Part shown: positions 1 to 11,208 of the stretch, piece by piece
Numbering within the stretch: position 1 is the first letter of the stretch
Layout: every line of letters begins with the position of its first letter
DNA from: Candidatus Omnitrophota bacterium
GTDB lineage: Bacteria; Omnitrophota; Gorgyraeia; Zapsychrales; Zapsychraceae
NCBI GenBank assembly: GCA_016217585.1
Contig: JACRHQ010000134.1
Location: 1 to 11,536 of the forward strand
Direction: 5' to 3'
Length of the DNA: 11,536 nucleotides
Program-made: the position numbers and the translations under genes
The notes under the pieces: model-generated
Database searches by the model: none
Told to the model about the DNA's origin: nothing
Seen by the model: the letters and a program-made list of their open reading frames with translations, nothing else

Positions 1-693
1 CTGGACTTGCGCGGGAACATCCCGTCTTTTATCGATATCACCGACGGGAAAGTCCACGATGTCAACGTCCTGGATATTCTGATCTCCGAGGCCGGGTCTT
101 TTTATGTCATGGACCGCGGGTACATCGATTTCAAAAGACTTTACGAGCTGCATCAGGCACTGGCGTTCTTCGTAATCCGCGCCAAATCCAATCTCAGATA
201 TCGCAGACTGTATTCGCGGCCGACCGACAAATCAACGGGGCTGCGTTGCGATCAAACGATTGTCCTGACGCAATCGTTCGCAGATTATCCGGAACAGCTC
301 CGTCTCGTAAAATTTTACGACGCGGAAAACGACCTGCGCCTGACATTCCAGACCAACAATTTAGCTCTCGAGGCCTAGACTATTGCCAAACTTTACAAAT
401 GCCGCTGGAAAGTCGAACTGTTTTTCAAATGGATCAAACAGCATCTGCGGATCAAGGCATTTTTCGGCACATCCGAGAACGCCGTCAAAACGCAAGTCTG
501 GATTGCCGTCTCGATTTACGTGCTGATCGCAATTATCAAAAAACGTTTGGCCCTGAAACCGTCGCTTTACACAATTCTACAAATTTTGAATGTAACCATG
601 TTTGAGAAAACGTCTCTCTCGCAAGCACTTACGGAAAATGATGTTCCCGAGACAATCGATGAAAACGATAACCAGTTGAAATTATTCAACTAA
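1..693 (+). pseudogene. IS4-family DDE transposase, C-terminal part, interrupted by an in-frame TAG
   Basis: This is the C-terminal portion of a cut-and-paste transposase; the N-terminus and first catalytic Asp lie left of the window. One frame runs from base 1 to the TAA at 691-693, broken only by TAG at 376-378. Before the stop is the second catalytic Asp in 'YVMDRGY' (codon 112-114). After it, 'YKCRWKVELFFKWIK' matches the IS4 signature Y-2-R-3-E-6-K, with the catalytic Glu at 415-417. The stop sits where recalled relatives read 'ALTI', so a Leu TTG probably became TAG by one substitution. The truncated product would lack the catalytic Glu and should be inactive. Relatives usually carry a DUF4372 N-terminus followed by a DDE_Tnp_1 domain. 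The frame-preserved, uneroded downstream half indicates a recent lesion, or a sequencing error. The family assignment is firm; the exact IS name is unknown. Confidence 0.88.
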
Positions 694-710
694 TGACCGG
701 ACAGTAATGA
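1..710 (+). mobile_element. Right-hand part of an IS4-family insertion sequence
   Basis: The transposase remnant defines the element; its left end is outside the window. The right end must lie shortly after the stop codon at 693. The segment 'ccggacagtaatg' at 697-709 is the best candidate for the terminal inverted repeat, because related elements, as I recall, end in a similar CCGGACA-type sequence. Without the left end neither the inverted repeat nor a target duplication can be confirmed, so the boundary is approximate. The element points toward metH and sits at its 3' side, not inside it. Confidence 0.5.
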
Positions 711-724
711 ACGGCTACGGTAAC

Positions 725-798
725 GAAGCCCGTATCGGCAACGGTTAAGATTGTCGTCAAAAACACGAAAAACGTAAGCCTTAACCGAAACGGGCTTC
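725..798. repeat. Large imperfect inverted repeat between the IS and metH
   Basis: Arms 725-733 (gaagcccgt) and 790-798 (acgggcttc) are perfectly complementary. They continue inward as 742-749 (cggttaag) with 780-787 (cttaaccg), interrupted by an 8-base bulge (734-741) opposite 2 bases (788-789). The loop is about 30 nt and T-rich when read on the minus strand. The structure starts 19 nt after the metH stop and lies between two convergent genes, the usual place for a bidirectional terminator. There is no T-tract after either arm, so it is not a canonical intrinsic terminator. It could instead be a structured 3' UTR, a small repeat family member, or an insertion target of the neighbouring IS. 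Confidence 0.6.
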
Positions 799-817
799 CT
801 AACCATGACCATTACCC

Positions 818-4609
<3,792 letters not shown>

Positions 4610-4633
4610 ATCTTTATTAAAGGCTGTCCCCTT

Positions 4634-6067
4634 TTAAGGCTGCGCGCTGACGCGGTTTTTCCCTTCGCGTTTGGCCTGGTAGAGGGCGCGGTCGGCCTTC
4701 ATGATGAAATCATACTGGCTCAACCCTTTGGTGTGGGCGGCGACGCCCACGCTGACGGTCACCGGCGATTTGAAGACGGCGCCTTCCACGGCCTGGCGGA
4801 TCTTCTCGGCCGCGACCCCGGCGCCCTCGAGGGAAATGTCCGGCAGGATGATGGCGAACTCGTCCCCGGCGTAACGGCAGACGATATCGGTCTCGCGCAG
4901 CTGGCTTTTAAAAATCTTCCCGATGCCTTTGAGAAGATCATCGCCTTCGAGGTGACCGAAGGTGTCGTTGTAGGCCTTGAACCCGTCGATATCCAGGATA
5001 ATAAGGCACAGGTGGCCCGCCACGCGGCCGCGGCGCTTGATCTCATAATTAAGGCTCTGGGAAAACTGGCGGTAATTGTAGATCAGGGTCAGAGGGTCCG
5101 TGATCGTCAGATAGTTTAATTGTTTATAGAGCTCCGCGTTCTCCAGGGCGACAGCCACCTCGCGGGCGACCGCGCCCAGGATGCGCAAATCGATCTCATT
5201 GAAATTCCGGGACTTCGCGTGGTCCGTGACGTTGATGACCCCGATCAGCTTGTGCTCCAGGATGACCGGGACGCTGATGAAAGAACGGCTGAAATAATAA
5301 ATCTTGCTCGAGCGTTTGAAACGCTCGTCGTACTCGATATTCTTGACCAGCATCGGCGTGCGCGACTCGGCGACGTAACCGGCGACCATCTGTCCCATCT
5401 GCATGTGGCAATCCTTGACGGTTTTCTCATCGAGGCCCCTGGCCCCCTGGATAAAAAGCCCCTGGCCGTCCTTGTCCAGGAGCATCAGCGAACACCGCTT
5501 GACCTCCAGCAGGAGCGCCGTTTTGTCGATGATAAAATCCACCAGCTTGTCATAGTCGCGGACCGCGCCGATCTGTTCATCGAAGGCGAGGATCTGTTCG
5601 AGCTTTCTTTTCTCGGTGACAAGCTCTTCCTCCAGTCTTTTTTTATCGGTGATATCCTGGATGACGCCTTCGGCGCCGATGACCGCGCCCCGGTCGTTAT
5701 AGATATAATTGCACGTCAGGGACACGACGATGTCCGTCCCGTCGCGGCGCCGGTGGCGCGTCTCGAAGTCGCGCACGAAACCGGTCTCCTGCATCCGCTT
5801 GAAAAACGCCTTTTTCCCCTCCGGGTCAAAAAACAAATCCTCGAAGAAATTGGTCGCAACCACCTGGTCTTTGGTGTTATAGCCGAGCATTTCCACGAAG
5901 GCGTGGTTGACGTAGGTCAGCTTGCCGTGCACCTCCGTCAGGAAGATACCGCTTCGCACCGTCTCGATAAGACGCCGGTGCAGGTCCCGCGATTCGCCGT
6001 AGGCGGGGTTCAGCTCCTGCTCCCTGGCCACGATCCGGGGGGCGGGGTCGTGTTCTTTATCCGGCAT
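4634..6067 (-). CDS. PAS-GAF-GGDEF protein, probable active diguanylate cyclase
   Basis: This is a 477-residue cytoplasmic sensor with no membrane segment. A PAS domain (about 30-142) is followed by a short coiled-coil-like linker, a GAF domain (about 165-312) and a GGDEF domain (about 320-475). The cyclase motifs are intact: 'DIDGFKAYNDTFGH' from 359 for Mg and GTP binding, and AGDEF at 400-404, an accepted active variant. RETD at 391-394 lies five residues upstream, the spacing of the RxxD product-inhibition site. It therefore probably makes cyclic-di-GMP in response to signals read by PAS and GAF; the ligands are unknown. It is a paralogue of the gene just upstream (24-bp gap), sharing domain order and long near-identical stretches in the GAF. 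A purine-rich leader precedes the ATG, with gagga about 11 nt upstream. Confidence 0.93.
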   Translation of the reverse strand: MPDKEHDPAPRIVAREQELNPAYGESRDLHRRLIETVRSGIFLTEVHGKLTYVNHAFVEMLGYNTKDQVVATNFFEDLFFDPEGKKAFFKRMQETGFVRDFETRHRRRDGTDIVVSLTCNYIYNDRGAVIGAEGVIQDITDKKRLEEELVTEKRKLEQILAFDEQIGAVRDYDKLVDFIIDKTALLLEVKRCSLMLLDKDGQGLFIQGARGLDEKTVKDCHMQMGQMVAGYVAESRTPMLVKNIEYDERFKRSSKIYYFSRSFISVPVILEHKLIGVINVTDHAKSRNFNEIDLRILGAVAREVAVALENAELYKQLNYLTITDPLTLIYNYRQFSQSLNYEIKRRGRVAGHLCLIILDIDGFKAYNDTFGHLEGDDLLKGIGKIFKSQLRETDIVCRYAGDEFAIILPDISLEGAGVAAEKIRQAVEGAVFKSPVTVSVGVAAHTKGLSQYDFIMKADRALYQAKREGKNRVSAQP

Positions 6068-6091
6068 TTTCTTTCTTGTCCTCGTCTTTTT

Positions 6092-7537
6092 TCAAGATTT
6101 GTCCTGGCAGTAGATCTGGTTTTTACCCTGTTTTTTGGCCTGGGACAACGTGGCGTCCGCTTTGAGGATAAGGTCGTGCCGGCTCATCCCCTTGCCGCAG
6201 TTGACCAGCCCCAGGCTGATCGTAATCTTCTTTTTCAAATCCAGTTTGGAAACCTCCGAACGGATGTTCTCCGCCATGGTCCTGGCCTGCGCGATGTCCG
6301 TCCCGGGCAGGATCGCGACAAACTCGTCGCTGGCGTAGCGGCAGACAATGTCGACTTTCCGCAGATTTTTGTGCAGGACCGCGCTGATTTCCCTCAACAG
6401 GGCGTCTCCCATCGCGGCCCCCCAGGCGTCGTTATATTCCTTAAAATCGTCGACGTCCATAATGAGAAGAGACAACGGGTGGTGAAAGTGGTGGAAACGG
6501 TTGATCTCATATTCCAGCGCCCGCATGAAATGCCGGTAATTGTACAGGTCCGTGAGGGGGTCCGTGACGGTAAGATATTTTAATTCCTTGTAGAGCTGGG
6601 TATTTTCAAGGGCGACCGCCGCCTGGCGCGCCACGGACAGAAGGATCCGCAGGTCAAAATCCGTAAAGATCTCGTCGGCAGGGGGTTTGCGGTCGCTCAC
6701 GTTGAGGACCCCCAGGAGCTTCTGGTCCAGCAGGATCGGGACGCTCAGAAACGACTTGGTCTTGTAGGACGGCAGGTTCCCGCGCCCGACGCGCTCGTCC
6801 TCATCGATAATCCTGACCAAAAGCGGCTTGCGCTCCTGGGCCACAAGACCCGCGATGCCCTGGCCGAAACTCAGCTTGCTCTCCTTCATGATCTTGTGGT
6901 CCAGGCCGACGGCCCCCTTGATGACCAGCTCGCCCGTTTTCTCGTCGACGAGCATCAGGGAGCATCGCTCCACCTCCAGGATGGCGATGATCCCCTCGAT
7001 GATAAAATCCGTCAACTTGTTAAGATCCGTAAAACTGCCGATCTTTTCGTCCAAGGCCAGGATCTGTTCAAATTTCTTTTTCTCGAACTCCAGACTTCTG
7101 TTGAGCAGCTCCATCTGCTCGCGGTAATGCACGCCTTCGGAGATGTCTTTCCACACCGAAACAAAGTGTGTGATCTTTCCCCCGGCGTTTTTGATGGGGG
7201 TGATGGTGTGGTCGGCGTAAAACAGGTCTCCATCTTTTCTTTTATTGACAAGCACACCACGGAAGACTTTGCCGGAGAGGATAGTGTTCCAGAGGTCTTT
7301 ATAGACCTGGGCTTTATGCTGCCCCGACTTGAGGATCCGCGGTGTCTTGCCCAAAACTTCCTCCCGGGAGTAGCCGGTGGTGCGTTCGAAGGCGGGGTTG
7401 ACATATTCGATGACCCCGTCTTTATCCGTGATGACGACATTATCGGCGGTCTGGTCGATGGCGGCGGACAGAAAGCGGACCTTCAGGTGAGGCTGTTTCC
7501 TCTTGCTGTTTTTGTTTCCGTTATTCTCTTTTTCCAT
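6092..7537 (-). CDS. PAS-GAF-GGDEF protein with degenerate cyclase motifs
   Basis: The 481-residue soluble protein has a PAS domain (about 24-133, with 'NPAFERTTGYSREEVLGK'), GAF (about 168-315) and GGDEF (about 322-478). Two catalytic motifs are altered. The signature is ASDEF at 402-406, where the second Gly needed for GTP binding is Ser. The usual NDxxGH reads 'NDAWGA' at 369-374. RKVD at 393-396 keeps the RxxD inhibitory-site spacing, so it may bind cyclic-di-GMP as an effector, or be a weak cyclase. It arose by duplication with the downstream gene and is the more diverged copy in the active site. The start at 7537 overlaps the hemerythrin gene end by 17 nt and has a ggcggggg sequence just upstream, suggesting translational coupling. 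Confidence 0.92.
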   Translation of the reverse strand: MEKENNGNKNSKRKQPHLKVRFLSAAIDQTADNVVITDKDGVIEYVNPAFERTTGYSREEVLGKTPRILKSGQHKAQVYKDLWNTILSGKVFRGVLVNKRKDGDLFYADHTITPIKNAGGKITHFVSVWKDISEGVHYREQMELLNRSLEFEKKKFEQILALDEKIGSFTDLNKLTDFIIEGIIAILEVERCSLMLVDEKTGELVIKGAVGLDHKIMKESKLSFGQGIAGLVAQERKPLLVRIIDEDERVGRGNLPSYKTKSFLSVPILLDQKLLGVLNVSDRKPPADEIFTDFDLRILLSVARQAAVALENTQLYKELKYLTVTDPLTDLYNYRHFMRALEYEINRFHHFHHPLSLLIMDVDDFKEYNDAWGAAMGDALLREISAVLHKNLRKVDIVCRYASDEFVAILPGTDIAQARTMAENIRSEVSKLDLKKKITISLGLVNCGKGMSRHDLILKADATLSQAKKQGKNQIYCQDKS

Positions 7538-7940
7538 CGGCCCCCGCCTTCGAGACGCAGCCTTTCAAATGCGTGTCGATTTTGCAGATGTGGTCCGCCA
7601 GCCAGTCTTCGCACATCCGCTGGACCTCCCGCAATAATTTCTCGGTACACCCTTCCACGGCAAGGCGGTCCGTATATTTCTTATACGATTCCAGAAAACT
7701 GCTATGCGCCTTTTTATTCTGGAGGGCGACAGGGCACCGGTATTTGGCCATGCAGATTTCCTCGAAATTAAAATGGACCTTCGCGTAATGGGCGAGAAAT
7801 TTCATCGTCTTGCCGATCTTCATCTCCCCCTCCCCGCGATCGACCGCGGCGCCGAATTCGTTGATAACCCCGAAGAGCCGCTTGTGCTGCTCATCGATAT
7901 CGGTAATCCCGGTCGCGTAAGCGTCGTTCCATGTCAGCAT
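7521..7940 (-). CDS. Single-domain bacteriohemerythrin
   Basis: The 139-residue protein is a four-helix bundle expected to hold a non-haem di-iron site that binds O2. Ligand candidates are His19 (in 'DEQH'), His56 and Glu60 ('HFNFEE'), His79, and His117 with Asp122 ('HICKID'). The residue four before His79, normally the first His of HxxxH, is Asn75, so one iron ligand appears lost. The start at 7940 is chosen because 'MLTWNDAYATGI' is the usual beginning of the family and a strong aggaaagg/ggaagg ribosome site lies 4-8 nt upstream; the frame is open to 7973 but that extension is not supported. The ATG overlaps the radical SAM stop by 7 nt, and its 3' end overlaps a GGDEF gene. Likely roles are oxygen or iron sensing or storage; the context hints at input to cyclic-di-GMP signalling. 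Confidence 0.92.
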   Translation of the reverse strand: MLTWNDAYATGITDIDEQHKRLFGVINEFGAAVDRGEGEMKIGKTMKFLAHYAKVHFNFEEICMAKYRCPVALQNKKAHSSFLESYKKYTDRLAVEGCTEKLLREVQRMCEDWLADHICKIDTHLKGCVSKAGADGKRE

Positions 7941-8755
7941 TGGACCTTCCTTTCCTGGTTTACCCCGGCACATTTCGATTTCTTGCGGAAGTTGCCGTGG
8001 CGAAGGACGGTCGCCCGCTCGTCAAACGGTTCGACGGTCTTTCGTTGGGCCTCATAAACGCACACAGCGGGCAGGCCCTTGAAATACGTTTTCAGCCCCA
8101 TTAATTCCTCCCGGCCCAGGGGGGACATGCCTCCCGGCCTCAATGGCGTGTTGATCTGGACTTCGTCGGGGTTGATTGCGCGGGCGATGCCGGCGATGCG
8201 CGCGGCGCAATGTTTATTCTCCTCGACAAACATCACCTGCAGGGCCAGTTTCCCGGCGAAATTCCCGCGGAACGTCTTAAGCCCGCGGACAACGCGGTCA
8301 AAATCGATGCCGTCGTCCGGGATGTCCATTTGCCGGAACGACCCCTGGTCATACGCGTCAAGTTTGGCCAGGACCAGGTCGGCCAGGACCAGGTCCCGCC
8401 GGACGTCCTCACGGTCGATCAACCCGGCGTTGGTGATGACGGCCACGCGCCCGCCCGTCGCTTCCCGGACCGCGCGGATCATCTCCCCCAGATTTTGGGC
8501 CAGCGTCGGTTCGCCACGGCCTGAAAACGTGTAATGGTCTATCCGGGCGGCGGGAAGCGTCTTGATCTCGCTGATAACAGCATCGACGGGCACAAACTCC
8601 TCCCGTTCGGTATGGAATTTTACCGTGCGTCCCAGCTGGCAGTACGGGCAGTCGAAGTTGCAGACCTTGCGTTTGCCCGAAGGGGTCAAAGGATCGATCC
8701 CCAGGGACATCCCCAGACGCCAGGAATAAACCGGACCGTAGATATATTTTAACAT
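7934..8755 (-). CDS. Radical SAM protein, COG0731 (Tyw1-like Fe-S oxidoreductase) type
   Basis: The 273-residue protein has the N-terminal family hallmark 'YGPVYSWRLGMSLGID' followed by the [4Fe-4S] motif CxxxCxxC in 'VCNFDCPYCQLG' (about residues 32-43). 'TFSGRGEPTL' is the SAM-binding glycine-rich strand, and 'INTPLRPGG' is a conserved late motif. Members are related to the wybutosine enzyme Tyw1, but bacteria lack that pathway and the bacterial substrate is unknown. The start at 8755 is chosen because 'MLKYIYGP' is the family start; the open frame to 8890 runs antiparallel-free into phoU and looks non-coding. It follows phoU after 43 bp and its stop overlaps the hemerythrin start. No extra C-terminal cluster motif of the SPASM type is seen. 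Confidence 0.9.
   Translation of the reverse strand: MLKYIYGPVYSWRLGMSLGIDPLTPSGKRKVCNFDCPYCQLGRTVKFHTEREEFVPVDAVISEIKTLPAARIDHYTFSGRGEPTLAQNLGEMIRAVREATGGRVAVITNAGLIDREDVRRDLVLADLVLAKLDAYDQGSFRQMDIPDDGIDFDRVVRGLKTFRGNFAGKLALQVMFVEENKHCAARIAGIARAINPDEVQINTPLRPGGMSPLGREELMGLKTYFKGLPAVCVYEAQRKTVEPFDERATVLRHGNFRKKSKCAGVNQERKVQC
7945..7956 (-). promoter_or_regulatory. Ribosome binding site deciding the hemerythrin start
   Basis: On the minus strand the sequence AGGAAAGGAAGG ends 4 nt before ATG 7940. It supports the 139-residue form over any start further upstream in the same frame. Confidence 0.65.
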
Positions 8756-8798
8756 CACAAACCTCGAACCTTGTTGGGTGCGTCTTCTTTTCCCGGCC

Positions 8799-9485
8799 CT
8801 AAATGCCTTTGCCGGGTTCGGGTTCGCCGGGGTCCTCCGGCTTATGGTGCTTGATGTCCTTGCCCTCGACGATGTAAATGACTTCTTCACAGATATTCGT
8901 GGAGATATCCGCGATGCGCTCGAGGTTATGCGCGATGCGCATCAGGTTCAGCGAACGCTTGACGCCGTCATGCTCCCCGCGGATAAAACTGGTCGTCTCC
9001 GCCAGGATCCTTTCGCCGATCTCATCGACAATATTGTCATGCTCGCAGACGTCCCGGGCGAGCCTGGCATCCTCATGGATGAAGGCGTCGATGCTGTTAC
9101 GCAGCATCGACGACGTCGCTTTGGCCATGCCGCGGATGTCTTCCAGAGGGTTCAGCTGCGGCCGCGCGATCAAGAAAAGTCCGCTCTCGGAGATATTGAC
9201 GGCGTGGTCCGCCATGCGCTCCAGGTCCTTGTTCATCTTCAGGATCATCAGGACCGTGCGCAGGTCCTTGGCGACGGGCTCGAACTGCGCGATCAAAACG
9301 GTGCACAGCTCATCCAGCTCGCGGTCGAAATTATTGGCCTTCGGTTCATCCTGCTCAATAACTTCCTTGAGCAATTTTTCATCTTTTTCCAGCAGGCCCT
9401 TGACGCTTTTGCCGATCATGTATTCCACCAGCGTCGCGGATTCAATAAGCCGGTGTTTTAACTCCGCCATTTTTTCTGTAAGCAT
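8799..9485 (-). CDS. phoU: Phosphate-specific transport system accessory protein PhoU
   Basis: PhoU is a cytoplasmic negative regulator linking the Pst transporter to phosphate signalling, and it also controls transport activity. The 228 residues form the expected two three-helix bundles, each with a metal-binding motif: 'DLERMADHAVNISE' at 87-100 and 'NLERIADISTNICE' at 187-200. The second has Ile-Ser-Thr where Ala/His is more common. The C-terminal tail (about 208-228) is charged and Pro/Gly-rich, likely disordered. The ATG at 9485 has an aagggg ribosome site 6 nt upstream; a second Met five codons on is less well placed. It follows pstB after 55 bp that contain a strong stem-loop. No phoB/phoR pair is in the window. 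Confidence 0.96.
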   Translation of the reverse strand: MLTEKMAELKHRLIESATLVEYMIGKSVKGLLEKDEKLLKEVIEQDEPKANNFDRELDELCTVLIAQFEPVAKDLRTVLMILKMNKDLERMADHAVNISESGLFLIARPQLNPLEDIRGMAKATSSMLRNSIDAFIHEDARLARDVCEHDNIVDEIGERILAETTSFIRGEHDGVKRSLNLMRIAHNLERIADISTNICEEVIYIVEGKDIKHHKPEDPGEPEPGKGI

Positions 9486-9504
9486 GTTTTTCCCCTTTAA
9501 TAGG

Positions 9505-9546
9505 GGTTAATGAGACTTTTCTGGATAGCAAGAAGTCTCATTAACC
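9505..9546 (-). promoter_or_regulatory. Intercistronic stem-loop between pstB and phoU
   Basis: Arms 9505-9518 and 9533-9546 are perfectly complementary over 14 bp with a 14-nt loop. The upstream arm (minus-strand sense) includes the pstB stop codon at 9541-9543. No T-tract follows on either strand, so a plain intrinsic terminator is unlikely. A stem-loop here could stabilise the 5' pst part of the message or dampen readthrough into phoU. A second small hairpin, 9492-9495 with 9503-9506, would pair the phoU ribosome site (9492-9497) and compete with the base of the large stem. Confidence 0.7.
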
Positions 9547-10302
9547 AAACTTCCCTGTCAAATATTCCTCGGTCCTTTTATCCTGCGGGACCGTGAACAG
9601 CCGGGAGGTCGGCCCCACCTCGATCAGATCTCCCAGGTACAAAAAAGCGGTATAATTCGAAACGCGGGCCGCCTGCGCGGTGTTATGCGTGACGACGATA
9701 ATCGTATAATTTTCCTTAAGTTCGGTGATCAGCTCTTCAATCTTTGCCGTGGCGATCGGGTCCAGCGCCGAACACGGTTCGTCGAACAAGATCACCTGCG
9801 GTTTGACGGCGAGGGCCCGGGCGATGCAGATCCTTTGCTGCTGGCCGCCGGAAAGCGACAGCGCGGACTCGTAAAGCCGGTCTTTGACCTCTTCCCAAAG
9901 CGCCGCTTTTTTCAGGCTTTCTTCGACGACGCCGTCAATGAACTCCCGGTCGGTGATCCCCTGGATCCTGACCCCGTAAGCAACGTTCTCGTAAATGCTT
10001 TTGGGGAACGGGTTCGGCTTTTGAAAGACCATCCCGATCTCCCGGCGCAGGTCCGTGATGTCGACGTCTTTGGCGTAAAGATCAATGCCTTTGTATAAAA
10101 TCTTTCCCTCAAAACGAAAGTTGGAAATCAAATCGTTCATGCGGTTAAAGCATCGGATGAGGGTGCTTTTCCCGCAGCCGGAAGGCCCCATCAGCGCCGT
10201 GACTGTTTTGACGGGGATGTTCAGCGTGACGTTCCTCAGGATCTGCTTGGGACCGTAAAAAGAGTTCGCGCCCTTGATCTGTATGATGATTTCCTGCTCC
10301 AT
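9541..10302 (-). CDS. pstB: Phosphate ABC transporter ATP-binding protein
   Basis: PstB is the ATPase subunit that drives phosphate import through PstA/PstC. The 253-residue protein carries Walker A 'GPSGCGKST' at 39-47, the ABC signature 'LSGGQQQR' at 150-157, Walker B 'VILFDEP' at 170-176 with the catalytic Glu175, 'SALDP' in the D-loop, and the switch His206. '[20 protein letters not shown]' is typical of PstB rather than other ABC proteins. A GTG at 10305 precedes the ATG at 10302; the ATG is preferred because AGGTGG (10309-10314) lies 6 nt upstream of it and only 3 nt from the GTG. The coding start directly follows the pstA stop, so translation is probably coupled. Confidence 0.97.
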   Translation of the reverse strand: MEQEIIIQIKGANSFYGPKQILRNVTLNIPVKTVTALMGPSGCGKSTLIRCFNRMNDLISNFRFEGKILYKGIDLYAKDVDITDLRREIGMVFQKPNPFPKSIYENVAYGVRIQGITDREFIDGVVEESLKKAALWEEVKDRLYESALSLSGGQQQRICIARALAVKPQVILFDEPCSALDPIATAKIEELITELKENYTIIVVTHNTAQAARVSNYTAFLYLGDLIEVGPTSRLFTVPQDKRTEEYLTGKFG

Positions 10303-10305
10303 CAC

Positions 10306-11208
10306 TTACCACCTTTTCTGATTCTTGTGCCGCAGATAGATCGCCACCGCGTTCATCGCCAGCGTGATCGTCAGTAAAACAATGATGCCCGCCGCCGCGT
10401 CCGCCAGGAACCCTTTTTGCGGACGGGAGACCCAGTTAAAGATCTGGATCGGCAACACCGTGAAGGGATCGAAAAATCCCTGAAAGCTCACATGAATATA
10501 CGGGAATTCCCTGTTTAACGCAACAGGATTTGTGGGCAGAAACGGGATGTAGGTCAAGGCGCCGATCGTGATCAAAGGCGCCGTCTCGCCGATCGCCCGC
10601 GACATGGCCAGGATCACGCCCGTCAGAATATTCCCGAAACCCGCGGGCAGGACCTGGTGGCGGATCGTCTGCCACTTGGTGGCCCCCAGGGCGTAAGACG
10701 CCTCGCGGATCGACGACGGGACCGAGCGCAGCGCCTCGCGCGTCGAGAGGATGATGACCGGCAGGACCAAAAGCGCCAGGATCAATCCGCCGGCCAGGAC
10801 GCTCCTGTCCAGATGCATCAGCCGGATAAACAACCCCAGCCCGAGGATCCCGTAAATGACCGACGGCACGCCGGCCAGGTTGGCGATATTGATCTCAATA
10901 AAATCCGTCAATCTATTGCGCCGCGCGTATTCTTCCAGATAGATGCCCGAACCGATCCCCAGGGGAATAGCGAAAATGGCCGTCGTGATCATGATCCAGA
11001 TCGTCCCCGCCCACGCGGAAAGGATCCCGGCCTGCTCCGGCTTGCGGGAAGGGTAACTGGTGAAGAAATCCCACCCGAGCCGGTGATAGCCGTCCGAGAC
11101 CACGTCGACGACCAGCGCGGCCAGGACCAGCAGTCCCAATAAAGTCGCCGCCAGGCCGATAAATTTGAACGAGGAATCAATGCTTTTATCGAACTTGCGG
11201 CTAGTCAT
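10306..11208 (-). CDS. pstA: Phosphate ABC transporter permease PstA
   Basis: PstA is one of the two inner-membrane permease subunits of the Pst complex. The 300 residues hold about six hydrophobic segments (roughly 15-36, 66-91, 105-130, 137-155, 193-220 and 272-292). The cytoplasmic coupling loop '[20 protein letters not shown]' at 169-188 contacts PstB. 'IYLEEYARR' and '[16 protein letters not shown]' are characteristic of PstA. The ATG at 11208 overlaps the pstC stop by 8 nt and has aggag a few nt upstream. Length and motifs look complete. Confidence 0.96.
   Translation of the reverse strand: MTSRKFDKSIDSSFKFIGLAATLLGLLVLAALVVDVVSDGYHRLGWDFFTSYPSRKPEQAGILSAWAGTIWIMITTAIFAIPLGIGSGIYLEEYARRNRLTDFIEINIANLAGVPSVIYGILGLGLFIRLMHLDRSVLAGGLILALLVLPVIILSTREALRSVPSSIREASYALGATKWQTIRHQVLPAGFGNILTGVILAMSRAIGETAPLITIGALTYIPFLPTNPVALNREFPYIHVSFQGFFDPFTVLPIQIFNWVSRPQKGFLADAAAGIIVLLTITLAMNAVAIYLRHKNQKRW
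10309..10314 (-). promoter_or_regulatory. Ribosome binding site deciding the pstB start
   Basis: On the minus strand AGGTGG lies within the last codons of pstA, 6 nt before ATG 10302 and 3 nt before GTG 10305. The spacing favours the ATG. Confidence 0.6.

Noticed and set aside
246..605. Second open frame over the transposase
   Set aside because: It is a shifted frame over well-conserved transposase sequence and carries no motif; the true product is in the frame of base 1.
4610..4633. Possible promoter or riboswitch before metH
   Set aside because: Only 24 bp separate the genes, too little for a cobalamin or SAM riboswitch, and no promoter-like elements are evident.
5309..5327. Palindrome with 9-bp arms in the second GGDEF gene
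   Set aside because: It encodes ordinary GAF residues (DERFKRSS) with no length change against the paralogue region, so it is likely chance.
5120..6583. Long plus-strand open frame opposite both GGDEF genes
   Set aside because: It spans the junction of two real minus-strand genes and has no domain; it is an antisense shadow of similar codon bias.
7941..7973. Longer hemerythrin start at 7973
   Set aside because: The 11 extra residues lie in the end of the radical SAM gene, lack a family counterpart, and a better ribosome site serves ATG 7940.
8366..8395. Perfect 15-bp tandem duplication in the radical SAM gene
   Set aside because: It encodes DLVLADLVLA, but recalled relatives have a similar-length hydrophobic repeat here, so no inserted sequence is apparent. 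It is probably codon-level coincidence or local homogenisation.
8756..8890. Longer radical SAM start at 8890
   Set aside because: The extension is Ser/Arg-rich, overlaps the phoU coding end, and precedes the conserved family start at 8755.
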